Positions 1 through 7,323 of a stretch of 41,947 nt of DNA are shown in pieces. The notes under the pieces were generated by a model. It saw only the letters and a program-made list of their open reading frames with translations, was not told where the DNA came from and made no database searches. Source of the DNA: Limivivens sp034101475. GTDB taxonomy: Bacteria > Bacillota > Clostridia > Lachnospirales > Lachnospiraceae. The stretch covers positions 1 to 41,947 of the forward strand of contig JAXEJQ010000161.1 in NCBI GenBank assembly GCA_034101475.1. The letters run 5' to 3'. Made by a program: the position numbers and the translations under genes. Numbering within the stretch: position 1 is the first letter of the stretch; each line of letters begins with the position of its first letter.

Positions 1-1622
1 TGTTTCATGCTCTGGGGCTGACCAAGGAAGAAATGGAACGGCCGCTGGTCGGAATTGTCAGCTCATACAATGAAATCGTACCAGGACACATGAATCTGGA
101 TAAAATCGTAAACGCGGTCAAGCAGGGAGTTGCCATGGCAGGCGGTACGCCGGTAGTTTTTCCGGCCATTGCAGTCTGTGACGGAATTGCCATGGGCCAC
201 ATCGGTATGAAATATTCCCTGGTTACCAGAGATCTGATCGCGGATTCCACAGAGGCCATGGCCATTGCCCATCAGTTTGATGCACTGGTGATGGTGCCGA
301 ACTGTGATAAAAATGTACCGGGGCTTCTGATGGCTGCGGCGCGCATTAATGTCCCCACGGTGTTCGTCAGCGGCGGGCCCATGATGGCTGGCCACGTACA
401 CGGGCACAAGACCAGCCTTTCCAGTATGTTTGAGGCGGTGGGATCCTACAGTGCCGGAAAGATTTCCGAAGAGGAGCTTGTGGAATTTGAAAATAAAACC
501 TGTCCCACCTGCGGTTCCTGCTCCGGTATGTATACCGCGAACAGTATGAACTGCCTGACGGAAGCACTTGGTATGGGACTTCCGGGCAACGGCACGATTC
601 CGGCTGTTTATTCCGAGCGGATCCGTCTGGCGAAGCATGCCGGCATGAAGGTTATGGAGATGTATGAAAAGAATATCCGTCCGAGGGATATCATGACGAA
701 GGAAGCCATTCTGAATGCGCTGACTGTGGATATGGCTCTGGGCTGTTCCACCAACAGCATGCTGCATCTGCCGGCCATTGCCCACGAGATCGGCATGGAC
801 TTTGATATTACCTTTGCAAATGAAATCAGCGCCAGAACCCCGAACCTGTGCCATCTGGCCCCGGCAGGCCCCACTTACATGGAGGATCTGAACGAAGCAG
901 GCGGTGTTTATGCGGTTATGAATGAGCTGAATAAGAAGGATCTGCTTTATACGGACTGCATTACCGTAACCGGAAAGACCGTAGGGGAAAATATTAAAAA
1001 CTGTATCAATAAAAATCCGGAAGTCATCCGTCCCGTTGAAAATCCCTACAGCCAGACCGGCGGCCTTGCGGTGCTGACCGGAAATCTGGCTCCGGACGGC
1101 GGCGTTGTAAAACGTTCCGCGGTGGTTCCGGAAATGATGGTTCATGAAGGACCTGCCCGTGTTTTCGACTGTGAAGAGGATGCCTGCGAAGCCATCCTGT
1201 CCGGTAAGATTGTGGCGGGAGATGTGGTCGTGATCCGCTACGAAGGCCCCAAGGGCGGCCCGGGTATGCGCGAAATGCTGAATCCCACCTCTGAAATTGC
1301 GGGGATGGGTCTGGGCTCCAGTGTGGCCCTGATTACAGACGGCCGTTTCAGCGGTGCGTCCAGAGGCGCGTCCATCGGTCATGTTTCACCGGAAGCGGCG
1401 GTAGGAGGCCCCATTGCCCTGGTGGAAGAGGGCGACATCATTCGGGTGAATATTCCGGAAAATAAACTGGATCTGCTGGTATCTGACGAAGAACTGGCAG
1501 CCAGAAGGGAAAAATGGCAGCCAAGGGAGCCCAAGGTGACCAGCGGTTACCTGGCGAGGTACGCTTCCATGGTTACTTCCGGAAACAGAGGAGCGATCCT
1601 GGAAATCCCCGGTAAGAAATAA
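1..1622 (+). CDS. ilvD: Dihydroxy-acid dehydratase (5' end cut by window edge)
   Basis: Iron-sulfur dehydratase of valine, leucine and isoleucine synthesis; it converts 2,3-dihydroxy-3-methyl acids to 2-oxo acids in the cytoplasm. The reading frame is open from base 3 and continues beyond the left edge, so the ATG at 33 is internal: codons before it (FHALGLTKEE) also fit the family. Visible family motifs are PNCDKNVPG and CPTCGSCSGMYT, whose cysteines belong to the cluster-binding set, and the C-terminal ITDGRFSG segment. About 540 residues are present against a usual 550-570, so only a short N-terminus is missing. ilvB follows 26 bases downstream in the same direction, which fits a branched-chain amino acid operon. 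Confidence 0.97.
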   Translation, partial: FHALGLTKEEMERPLVGIVSSYNEIVPGHMNLDKIVNAVKQGVAMAGGTPVVFPAIAVCDGIAMGHIGMKYSLVTRDLIADSTEAMAIAHQFDALVMVPNCDKNVPGLLMAAARINVPTVFVSGGPMMAGHVHGHKTSLSSMFEAVGSYSAGKISEEELVEFENKTCPTCGSCSGMYTANSMNCLTEALGMGLPGNGTIPAVYSERIRLAKHAGMKVMEMYEKNIRPRDIMTKEAILNALTVDMALGCSTNSMLHLPAIAHEIGMDFDITFANEISARTPNLCHLAPAGPTYMEDLNEAGGVYAVMNELNKKDLLYTDCITVTGKTVGENIKNCINKNPEVIRPVENPYSQTGGLAVLTGNLAPDGGVVKRSAVVPEMMVHEGPARVFDCEEDACEAILSGKIVAGDVVVIRYEGPKGGPGMREMLNPTSEIAGMGLGSSVALITDGRFSGASRGASIGHVSPEAAVGGPIALVEEGDIIRVNIPENKLDLLVSDEELAARREKWQPREPKVTSGYLARYASMVTSGNRGAILEIPGKK

Positions 1623-1648
1623 AACGAGATAGGACGAAGGAGTGCACT

Positions 1649-3325
1649 ATGAAACTGAATGGTTCTGAAATTGTAATCAAATGTCTGAAGGAGCAGGGTG
1701 TGGATACCGTTTTCGGTTATCCAGGAGGCACGATCCTGAATATTTACGATGAATTATATAAGCACAGCGGTGAAATCCGTCATATTCTGACTTCTCACGA
1801 GCAGGGAGCGGCTCATGCGGCTGACGGATATGCCAGAGCAACCGGAAAAGTCGGGGTCTGCATGGCAACCTCCGGCCCGGGTGCCACCAATCTGGTAACG
1901 GGTATTGCCACAGCCATGATGGATTCCGTTCCCATTGTGGCCATTACGGCCAATGTGGCGGTTCCTCTGCTGGGACGGGACAGCTTTCAGGAAATTGATA
2001 TCGCTGGTGTCACCATGCCCATCACCAAGCATAACTTTATTGTAAAGGACGTGACTCAGCTTGCAGCCACCATCCGCAGAGCCTTTTACATTGCCCAGGA
2101 GGGCCGTCCCGGTCCGGTACTGGTGGATATCACCAAGGATGTCACCGCGGCGGTGACGGAGTATGAGCCGGAAAAACCCTGGCCTGTTGAGCGCAGCACC
2201 GAATACATCAAAGAGAAGGATGTGGATAAGGTACTGGAAATGATCAACCACAGCAAACGTCCTTTTGTGCTGGTGGGCGGCGGCGCTGTGATTTCCGATG
2301 CCTCTGAGGAACTGATGGAGTTCGTGAAGAAGGTTCATGCGCCTGTGGCGGACACTCTGATGGGAAAGGGTGCCTACGACGGAACAGACGAGCTGTATTG
2401 CGGCATGCTTGGTATGCATGGAACCAAGTCATCCAATTTTGGTGTGACAGAGTGTGATCTGCTGATTACCATCGGTGCCAGATTCAGTGACCGTGTAACC
2501 GGAAATACCGCAAAATTCGCGAAAAACGCCAGGGTTATTCAAATCGATGTGGATCCGGCGGAAATCAATAAAAACGTAAAGGTGGACGCCTGGATCATTG
2601 GTGATATCAAGGAAGTCCTGAAGCGCCTGAATACCCGGATTGAGGATCACAACCACGATGAATGGCTGGCTCATGTTCATGGTCTGACGGAAAAATATCC
2701 GCTGAAATACGATGAGTCTGTCCTGACAGGTCCTTATGTCATCGAGGAAATTTACCGGGTGACGAAGGGGGATGCGATTATTGTTACGGAGGTAGGCCAG
2801 CATCAGATGTGGGCTGCCCAGTACTATAAATACAAAAAGCCCCATACGCTTCTGACCTCCGGCGGTCTGGGAACCATGGGCTACGGCCTGGGAGCTGCCA
2901 TCGGAGCCAAGACCGGCCAACCGGAGAAGACGGTCATCAATGTGGCAGGAGACGGCTGCTTCCGGATGAATATGAATGAAATCGCCACAGCGGCGCGCTA
3001 CAATATTCCGGTGATCCAGGTGGTGATCAACAACCACGTACTGGGTATGGTACGCCAGTGGCAGACCTTATTCTATGGCGGACGCTATTCCAACACCATC
3101 CTGAGGGACGGCGTGGATTTTGTGAAGCTGGCGGAGGCCATGGGCGCTGTTGGCATACGTGTGACATCCCGGGAAGAAGTGGCTCCGGCTCTGGAAAAGG
3201 CCATCAGCCTCGGCCGGCCGGTGGTGATCGACTGTCAGATTGACCAGGATGACAAGGTATTCCCCATGGTACCGGCAGGGGCTCCCATCGAAGAGGCCTT
3301 TGACCAGGATGACCTGAAAAAATAA
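1649..3325 (+). CDS. ilvB: Acetolactate synthase large subunit
   Basis: ThDP-dependent enzyme condensing two pyruvates to acetolactate, or pyruvate with 2-oxobutyrate, the first common step of branched-chain amino acid synthesis. The 558-residue length is normal. The catalytic glutamate is in SHEQGAAHAADGYA (about residue 51); the ThDP/Mg motif is near residue 430 (GDGCFRMNMNEIATAARYN), followed by NNHVLGMVRQWQ. ThDP N-terminal, central and C-terminal domains are all present. A ribosome binding site (GACGAAGGAG) precedes the ATG. No ilvN regulatory subunit gene follows; the next gene is serC behind its own promoter, so the small subunit must be encoded elsewhere or be absent. A catabolic AlsS is less likely given the adjacent ilvD. 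Confidence 0.95.
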   Translation: MKLNGSEIVIKCLKEQGVDTVFGYPGGTILNIYDELYKHSGEIRHILTSHEQGAAHAADGYARATGKVGVCMATSGPGATNLVTGIATAMMDSVPIVAITANVAVPLLGRDSFQEIDIAGVTMPITKHNFIVKDVTQLAATIRRAFYIAQEGRPGPVLVDITKDVTAAVTEYEPEKPWPVERSTEYIKEKDVDKVLEMINHSKRPFVLVGGGAVISDASEELMEFVKKVHAPVADTLMGKGAYDGTDELYCGMLGMHGTKSSNFGVTECDLLITIGARFSDRVTGNTAKFAKNARVIQIDVDPAEINKNVKVDAWIIGDIKEVLKRLNTRIEDHNHDEWLAHVHGLTEKYPLKYDESVLTGPYVIEEIYRVTKGDAIIVTEVGQHQMWAAQYYKYKKPHTLLTSGGLGTMGYGLGAAIGAKTGQPEKTVINVAGDGCFRMNMNEIATAARYNIPVIQVVINNHVLGMVRQWQTLFYGGRYSNTILRDGVDFVKLAEAMGAVGIRVTSREEVAPALEKAISLGRPVVIDCQIDQDDKVFPMVPAGAPIEEAFDQDDLKK

Positions 3326-3369
3326 TTCCCTGATTTCGACAAAAATCGGCCGGAACAGAAAATTTGCTA

Positions 3370-3398
3370 TTGACTAATATTTAACAATGCCGTATACT
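3370..3398 (+). promoter_or_regulatory. Sigma-A promoter of serC-serA
   Basis: TTGACT (3370-3375) and TATACT (3393-3398) are separated by 17 bases. Transcription would start near 3405, about 75 bases before the serC start codon. Confidence 0.85.
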
Positions 3399-3414
3399 TT
3401 AACGAAACAAAGTG

Positions 3415-3434
3415 CCCCGCAGATCCCTGCGGGG
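3415..3434 (+). promoter_or_regulatory. Stem-loop at the 5' end of the serC-serA transcript
   Basis: CCCCGCAG (3415-3422) and CTGCGGGG (3427-3434) pair perfectly across a 4-base loop. No T-run follows, so it is not an intrinsic terminator. It lies about 10 bases after the predicted transcription start, where a hairpin commonly stabilises mRNA. A protein or ligand target cannot be told from sequence. Confidence 0.6.
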
Positions 3435-3480
3435 TATCAAAACGAAAATTATCATCAAGGGAAATGAGGAGGAAACAATC

Positions 3481-4563
3481 GTGAACAGAGTGTACAATTT
3501 TTCAGCGGGACCGGCAGTGCTGCCGGAGGAAGTTTTAAAAGAAGCAGCCAGCGAAATGATGGACTACAGGGGCTGTGGAATGTCCGTTATGGAAATGAGT
3601 CACCGATCACAGGTTTTCGATGAGATCATTCAGGAAGCAGAGCAGGATCTGCGCGACCTGATGAAGATTCCGGAGAATTACAAGGTACTGTTCCTGCAGG
3701 GCGGCGCTTCCCAGCAGTTTGCCATGATCCCCATGAATCTCATGAAAAACAGAGTGGCGGACTACATTGTGACCGGCCAGTGGGCAAAAAAAGCGTATCA
3801 GGAGGCACAGATTTACGGAAAAGCCAATAAGATTGCATCTTCCGAGGATAAGAACTTTTCCTATATTCCGGATTGCTCTGATCTGCCTGTCAGCCCGGAC
3901 GCCGATTACGTTTACATCTGCAAGAATAATACGATTTACGGAACCCATTTTAAAAAGCTTCCGGACACCAAGGGCAAGCTTCTGGTGGCGGATATCTCTT
4001 CCTGTTTCCTTTCTGAGCCGGAAGACGTATCAAAATACGGAATTCTGTACGGCGGCGTACAGAAGAATATCGGACCGGCAGGCATGGTGATAGCGATTGT
4101 GCGGGAAGATCTGATCACGGATGAGGTACTTCCCTATACCCCGACCATGCTGAAATACAAAACCCACGCGGACGCAGGTTCCCTGTACAATACGCCGAAC
4201 TGCTACTGCATCTATATCTGTGGCAAGGTCTTCAAATGGCTGAAGAAAATGGGCGGTCTGGAAGAGATGGAAAAGTACAATCAGAAGAAAGCGGCGATCC
4301 TGTATGATTATCTGGATGCGAGTGCCATGTTCCACGGAACCGTTGTAAAGGAAGACCGTTCTCTGATGAATGTGCCCTTCGTAACCGGTGATAAGGACAT
4401 GGATGCCAGATTCGTCAAAGCCGCCGCAGAGGCAGGGTTTGTGAATCTCAAAGGCCACCGCACCGTAGGCGGCATGCGGGCCAGCATTTACAATGCAATG
4501 CCCATGGAAGGCGTTGAGAAGCTGGTAGCCTTCATGAAAGAATTCGAAAAGGAGAACCTGTAA
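3481..4563 (+). CDS. serC: Phosphoserine aminotransferase
   Basis: PLP enzyme transferring an amino group from glutamate to 3-phosphohydroxypyruvate, the second step of serine synthesis. The start is the GTG at 3481, with GAGGAGGA ending 7 bases upstream; it gives MNRVYNFSAGPAVLPEEVL, the canonical N-terminus. An in-frame GTG at 3412 would put the 5' hairpin inside the coding region and add residues not found in the family. 360 residues is the normal size. The PLP-binding lysine is K195 in YGGVQKNIGPAGM, and the C-terminal GHRTVGGMRASIYNAMP motif is intact. serA starts 1 base after the stop codon, so translation is probably coupled. Confidence 0.96.
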   Translation: MNRVYNFSAGPAVLPEEVLKEAASEMMDYRGCGMSVMEMSHRSQVFDEIIQEAEQDLRDLMKIPENYKVLFLQGGASQQFAMIPMNLMKNRVADYIVTGQWAKKAYQEAQIYGKANKIASSEDKNFSYIPDCSDLPVSPDADYVYICKNNTIYGTHFKKLPDTKGKLLVADISSCFLSEPEDVSKYGILYGGVQKNIGPAGMVIAIVREDLITDEVLPYTPTMLKYKTHADAGSLYNTPNCYCIYICGKVFKWLKKMGGLEEMEKYNQKKAAILYDYLDASAMFHGTVVKEDRSLMNVPFVTGDKDMDARFVKAAAEAGFVNLKGHRTVGGMRASIYNAMPMEGVEKLVAFMKEFEKENL

Positions 4564-4564
4564 A

Positions 4565-5728
4565 ATGTTAAACTATACATGCCTGAATCCCATTTCAAAA
4601 GTAGGTCTCGATTTATTTACCGGCAGCTATATCAAGACAGAACGGATGGAGGAGGCAGACGCGATTCTGGTCAGAAGTGCAGCCATGCATGACCTGGAGC
4701 TTCCGGAAAATTTAAAGGCCATCGCCCGGGCTGGAGCCGGTGTCAATAACATTCCGCTGGAAAAATGCGCAGAAAAGGGAATCGTTGTATTCAATACGCC
4801 GGGTGCCAATGCAAACGGTGTGAAGGAACTGGTTCTGGCAGGCCTGCTGCTTTCCTCAAGAGATATCATCGGAGGTGTGAACTGGGTTCAGAGTGAACGT
4901 CAGAATGAGGATATCGCCAAGCTTGCGGAAAAAGAGAAGAAAAAATTCGCGGGCTGTGAGCTGAAAGGGAAAAAGCTGGGCATCATCGGTCTGGGGGCCA
5001 TCGGTGTTCTGGTGGCCAATGCTGCGGTGAATCTGGATATGGAGGTTTATGGCTACGATCCGTATATTTCCGTGGACGCTGCCTGGAAGCTCTCCAGAAA
5101 CATCAAACATATCAATGATGTGAAGGAAATCTACCGGGACTGCGATTATGTTACCATTCATGTGCCGCTGCTGGACAGCACCCGCAAAATGATCAATAAG
5201 GAAGCCATCGAATGTATGAAGGATGGTGTGGTGATTCTGAATTTCGCCCGGGATCTGCTGGTGGATGAGGACGCTGTGGTGACGGCGCTGAAGACCGGCA
5301 AGGTAAAACGTTACGTGACGGATTTCCCGAATCACACCACTGCGGGAGCCAAAGGAACCATTGTGATTCCCCATCTGGGGGCTTCCACGGAGGAATCCGA
5401 GGACAACTGCGCGAAGATGGCCGTTGAGGAAGTAATGGATTACCTGGAAAACGGAAATATCCGCAATTCCGTCAACTATCCGAACTGCGAAATGGGTGTC
5501 TGCACGGCAGCCAGCAGAATTGCCATCAACCATCGGAACATAAAAAACATGATCAGCCAGTTTACGGCTCTGTTCGGTGAGGCGGACATGAATATCGCGA
5601 ATATGGTGAATAAGAGCCGCGGCGATTACGCCTATACGCTGTTTGACCTGGAATCTCCGCTGACTGATGAGATTCTGGAAAAGGTTCAGAGGATTGACGG
5701 CGTACTGAAAACCCGGAAAATTAAATAA
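4565..5728 (+). CDS. serA: D-3-phosphoglycerate dehydrogenase (short form with C-terminal ACT-like domain)
   Basis: NAD-dependent oxidation of 3-phosphoglycerate to phosphohydroxypyruvate, the committed step of serine synthesis. The 387 residues comprise a substrate domain, a Rossmann domain with GLGAIG starting at residue 142, catalytic regions NFARDLLVDE and HLGASTEESEDNC, and a C-terminal ~70-residue ACT-like segment beginning near FTALFGEADMNIANM. The intervening domain of the long form is missing, as in many Firmicutes. The order serC-serA, with product-pathway genes in one transcript, supports the assignment over other 2-hydroxyacid dehydrogenases. The ACT-like domain suggests serine feedback, which is inference. 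Confidence 0.94.
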   Translation: MLNYTCLNPISKVGLDLFTGSYIKTERMEEADAILVRSAAMHDLELPENLKAIARAGAGVNNIPLEKCAEKGIVVFNTPGANANGVKELVLAGLLLSSRDIIGGVNWVQSERQNEDIAKLAEKEKKKFAGCELKGKKLGIIGLGAIGVLVANAAVNLDMEVYGYDPYISVDAAWKLSRNIKHINDVKEIYRDCDYVTIHVPLLDSTRKMINKEAIECMKDGVVILNFARDLLVDEDAVVTALKTGKVKRYVTDFPNHTTAGAKGTIVIPHLGASTEESEDNCAKMAVEEVMDYLENGNIRNSVNYPNCEMGVCTAASRIAINHRNIKNMISQFTALFGEADMNIANMVNKSRGDYAYTLFDLESPLTDEILEKVQRIDGVLKTRKIK

Positions 5729-5736
5729 ATAAGAAG

Positions 5737-5765
5737 AGGAGCTGTTTCCTGGCAGCTCCTTTTTC
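5737..5765 (+). terminator. Intrinsic terminator after serA
   Basis: AGGAGCTG (5737-5744) pairs with CAGCTCCT (5753-5760) across an 8-base loop and runs into TTTTT. It closes the serC-serA unit 9 bases after the serA stop. Confidence 0.9.
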
Positions 5766-5782
5766 CGTAGAGTGAGGCGCTT

Positions 5783-5938
5783 ATGCTGTCAAAAATACGA
5801 AAAGGACTGAGAATCGAGCGGAACCTGAAAAAAATATTCCGCTCTGTAAAGAAAAATGAAAAACAATATCGGAAGCTGGGAGAATTACTATGGCAAAAAT
5901 TAAAGCATTTGCGGCAATCCGACCGGAAAAAACGCTGA
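5783..5938 (+). CDS. Possible small basic ORF overlapping the next gene
   Basis: A 51-codon frame starting at ATG 5783 encodes a Lys/Arg-rich peptide (MLSKIRKGLRIERNLKKIF and onward) and ends inside the DUF1015 gene in another frame. The preceding GTGAGG is only a weak ribosome binding site. It may simply be an open frame in the leader of the downstream gene, or a coupling ORF for it. No homology is recognised. Confidence 0.2.
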   Translation: MLSKIRKGLRIERNLKKIFRSVKKNEKQYRKLGELLWQKLKHLRQSDRKKR

Positions 5939-7128
5939 CAGAGCGGATTGCTGCCCTGCCCTATGACGTTTACAACCGGAAGGAGGCAAGGGCAGAGGTA
6001 AAGCGGGAGCCCATGAGTTTTTTGAAAATTGACCGGGCAGAAACGCAGCTGGAGGAAGGAGCGGACATTTACGCACCGGAGGTTTACAAAAAGGCCCATG
6101 ACACCCTGTGGGAGATGGTGGAAAAAGGTGAATTTGTCCGGGATCCGAAGCCCTGCTATTATCTGTATGAGCTGACGATGCAGGGACGGACCCAGACCGG
6201 CCTTGTGGCCTGCGCGTCCATTGATGATTACGAAAACGGTGTGATTAAAAAACATGAGAATACCCGGGAGGAAAAGGAAGAGGACCGGATTCGCCATGTG
6301 GATGCCTGCGATGCCCAGACCGGGCCGATTTTTCTGGCTTACCGCAGGAATTCCGAGATGGAGGCCCTGACCAGAAGAATTGAGCAGACGCCGCCGCTGT
6401 TTGAGTTTACCGGTATGGATCAGGTGACGCACAGAGGCTATCTCATTGACTGCCCGGAGGATATCCGCAGGATTACGGAAATCTTTGCGGGAATCGAAAA
6501 AATCTATATTGCCGATGGTCACCACCGGGCTGCTTCCGCGGTGAAGGTGGGGGAAAAACGGAGGGCCGCTCATCCGGGATACGACGGAACGGAGGAATTC
6601 AACTGGTTTCTTTCCGTGCTGTTTCCGGACGATGAACTGAAAATCCTGGATTACAACCGGGTGGTGAAGGATCTGAACGGTTTGACAGAGACAGAATTTC
6701 TGGAAAAGGTCCGGGAAAAATTTGAGGTGAGCCAAAGTCCCGTACCGGTGGTCTGCAGCCGGAAAGGCGAAGTGGGTATGTATCTGAAGGATGCCTGGTA
6801 TGCGCTGAAAATAAAGCCGGAATTTACAAGCCCGGATCCGGTGGAAGGTCTGGATGTGTCCATTCTCCAGCGGGAACTGCTGGCACCGGTGCTGGGGATT
6901 GGAGATCCCAAGACAGACACGAGAATCGATTTTATCGGCGGTATCCGGGGGCTGGCAGAGCTGGAGCGACGGGTCCATACAGATTCCGCGGTGGCCTTTG
7001 CAATGTATCCAACCTCCATCGGAGAGCTGTTTGACGTGGCAGACGCCGGAAGACTGATGCCTCCCAAATCGACATGGTTCGAACCAAAGCTTCGAAGCGG
7101 GTTATTTCTTCATGAAATTGATCGATAA
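5890..7128 (+). CDS. DUF1015 family protein (HPr-Ser-kinase-like fold family of unknown function)
   Basis: A conserved protein family of unsettled biochemical function that is common in Clostridia and often sits beside serA/serC. The 412-residue length is typical. The family signature ADGHHRAASA is at residues 208-217, preceded by YIADGHH; the N-terminal AIRPEKTLTERIAALPYDV segment is also characteristic. GGGAGA ends about 7 bases before the ATG. It lies 160 bases beyond serA but after a terminator, so it is probably transcribed separately or by read-through. The repeated association with serine genes suggests a link to serine metabolism, but that is inference from gene neighbourhood only. 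Confidence 0.85.
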   Translation: MAKIKAFAAIRPEKTLTERIAALPYDVYNRKEARAEVKREPMSFLKIDRAETQLEEGADIYAPEVYKKAHDTLWEMVEKGEFVRDPKPCYYLYELTMQGRTQTGLVACASIDDYENGVIKKHENTREEKEEDRIRHVDACDAQTGPIFLAYRRNSEMEALTRRIEQTPPLFEFTGMDQVTHRGYLIDCPEDIRRITEIFAGIEKIYIADGHHRAASAVKVGEKRRAAHPGYDGTEEFNWFLSVLFPDDELKILDYNRVVKDLNGLTETEFLEKVREKFEVSQSPVPVVCSRKGEVGMYLKDAWYALKIKPEFTSPDPVEGLDVSILQRELLAPVLGIGDPKTDTRIDFIGGIRGLAELERRVHTDSAVAFAMYPTSIGELFDVADAGRLMPPKSTWFEPKLRSGLFLHEIDR

Positions 7129-7214
7129 ACGGTTTCTTTCTGAATGATCTTGTGGTAAAATGAATATAATTGTTATTGCGGGACGGCGGAAAGCTGAACG
7201 GTAACATACCATTC

Positions 7215-7241
7215 ATATCTGTGTGAGTACAGGACAGATAT
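7215..7241 (+). promoter_or_regulatory. Hairpin in the glgB leader
   Basis: ATATCTGT (7215-7222) and ACAGATAT (7234-7241) form an 8-bp stem with an 11-base loop, about 80 bases before glgB. A TATAAT lies at 7165-7170, but I could not find a convincing -35 at the right distance. No T-run follows the hairpin. Its role is unknown. Confidence 0.4.
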
Positions 7242-7323
7242 AAGAGTCGATCGTATTCCGGAGTCTGTGAACAGCCAGTGTTAAGACCTGGATACATACC
7301 AAAAACTATGGGAGGATGCTTTT

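Noticed and set aside
3412..3480. An upstream GTG start for serC
   Set aside because: It would place the CCCCGCAG/CTGCGGGG hairpin in the coding region and add residues foreign to the family; GTG 3481 has a good ribosome binding site.
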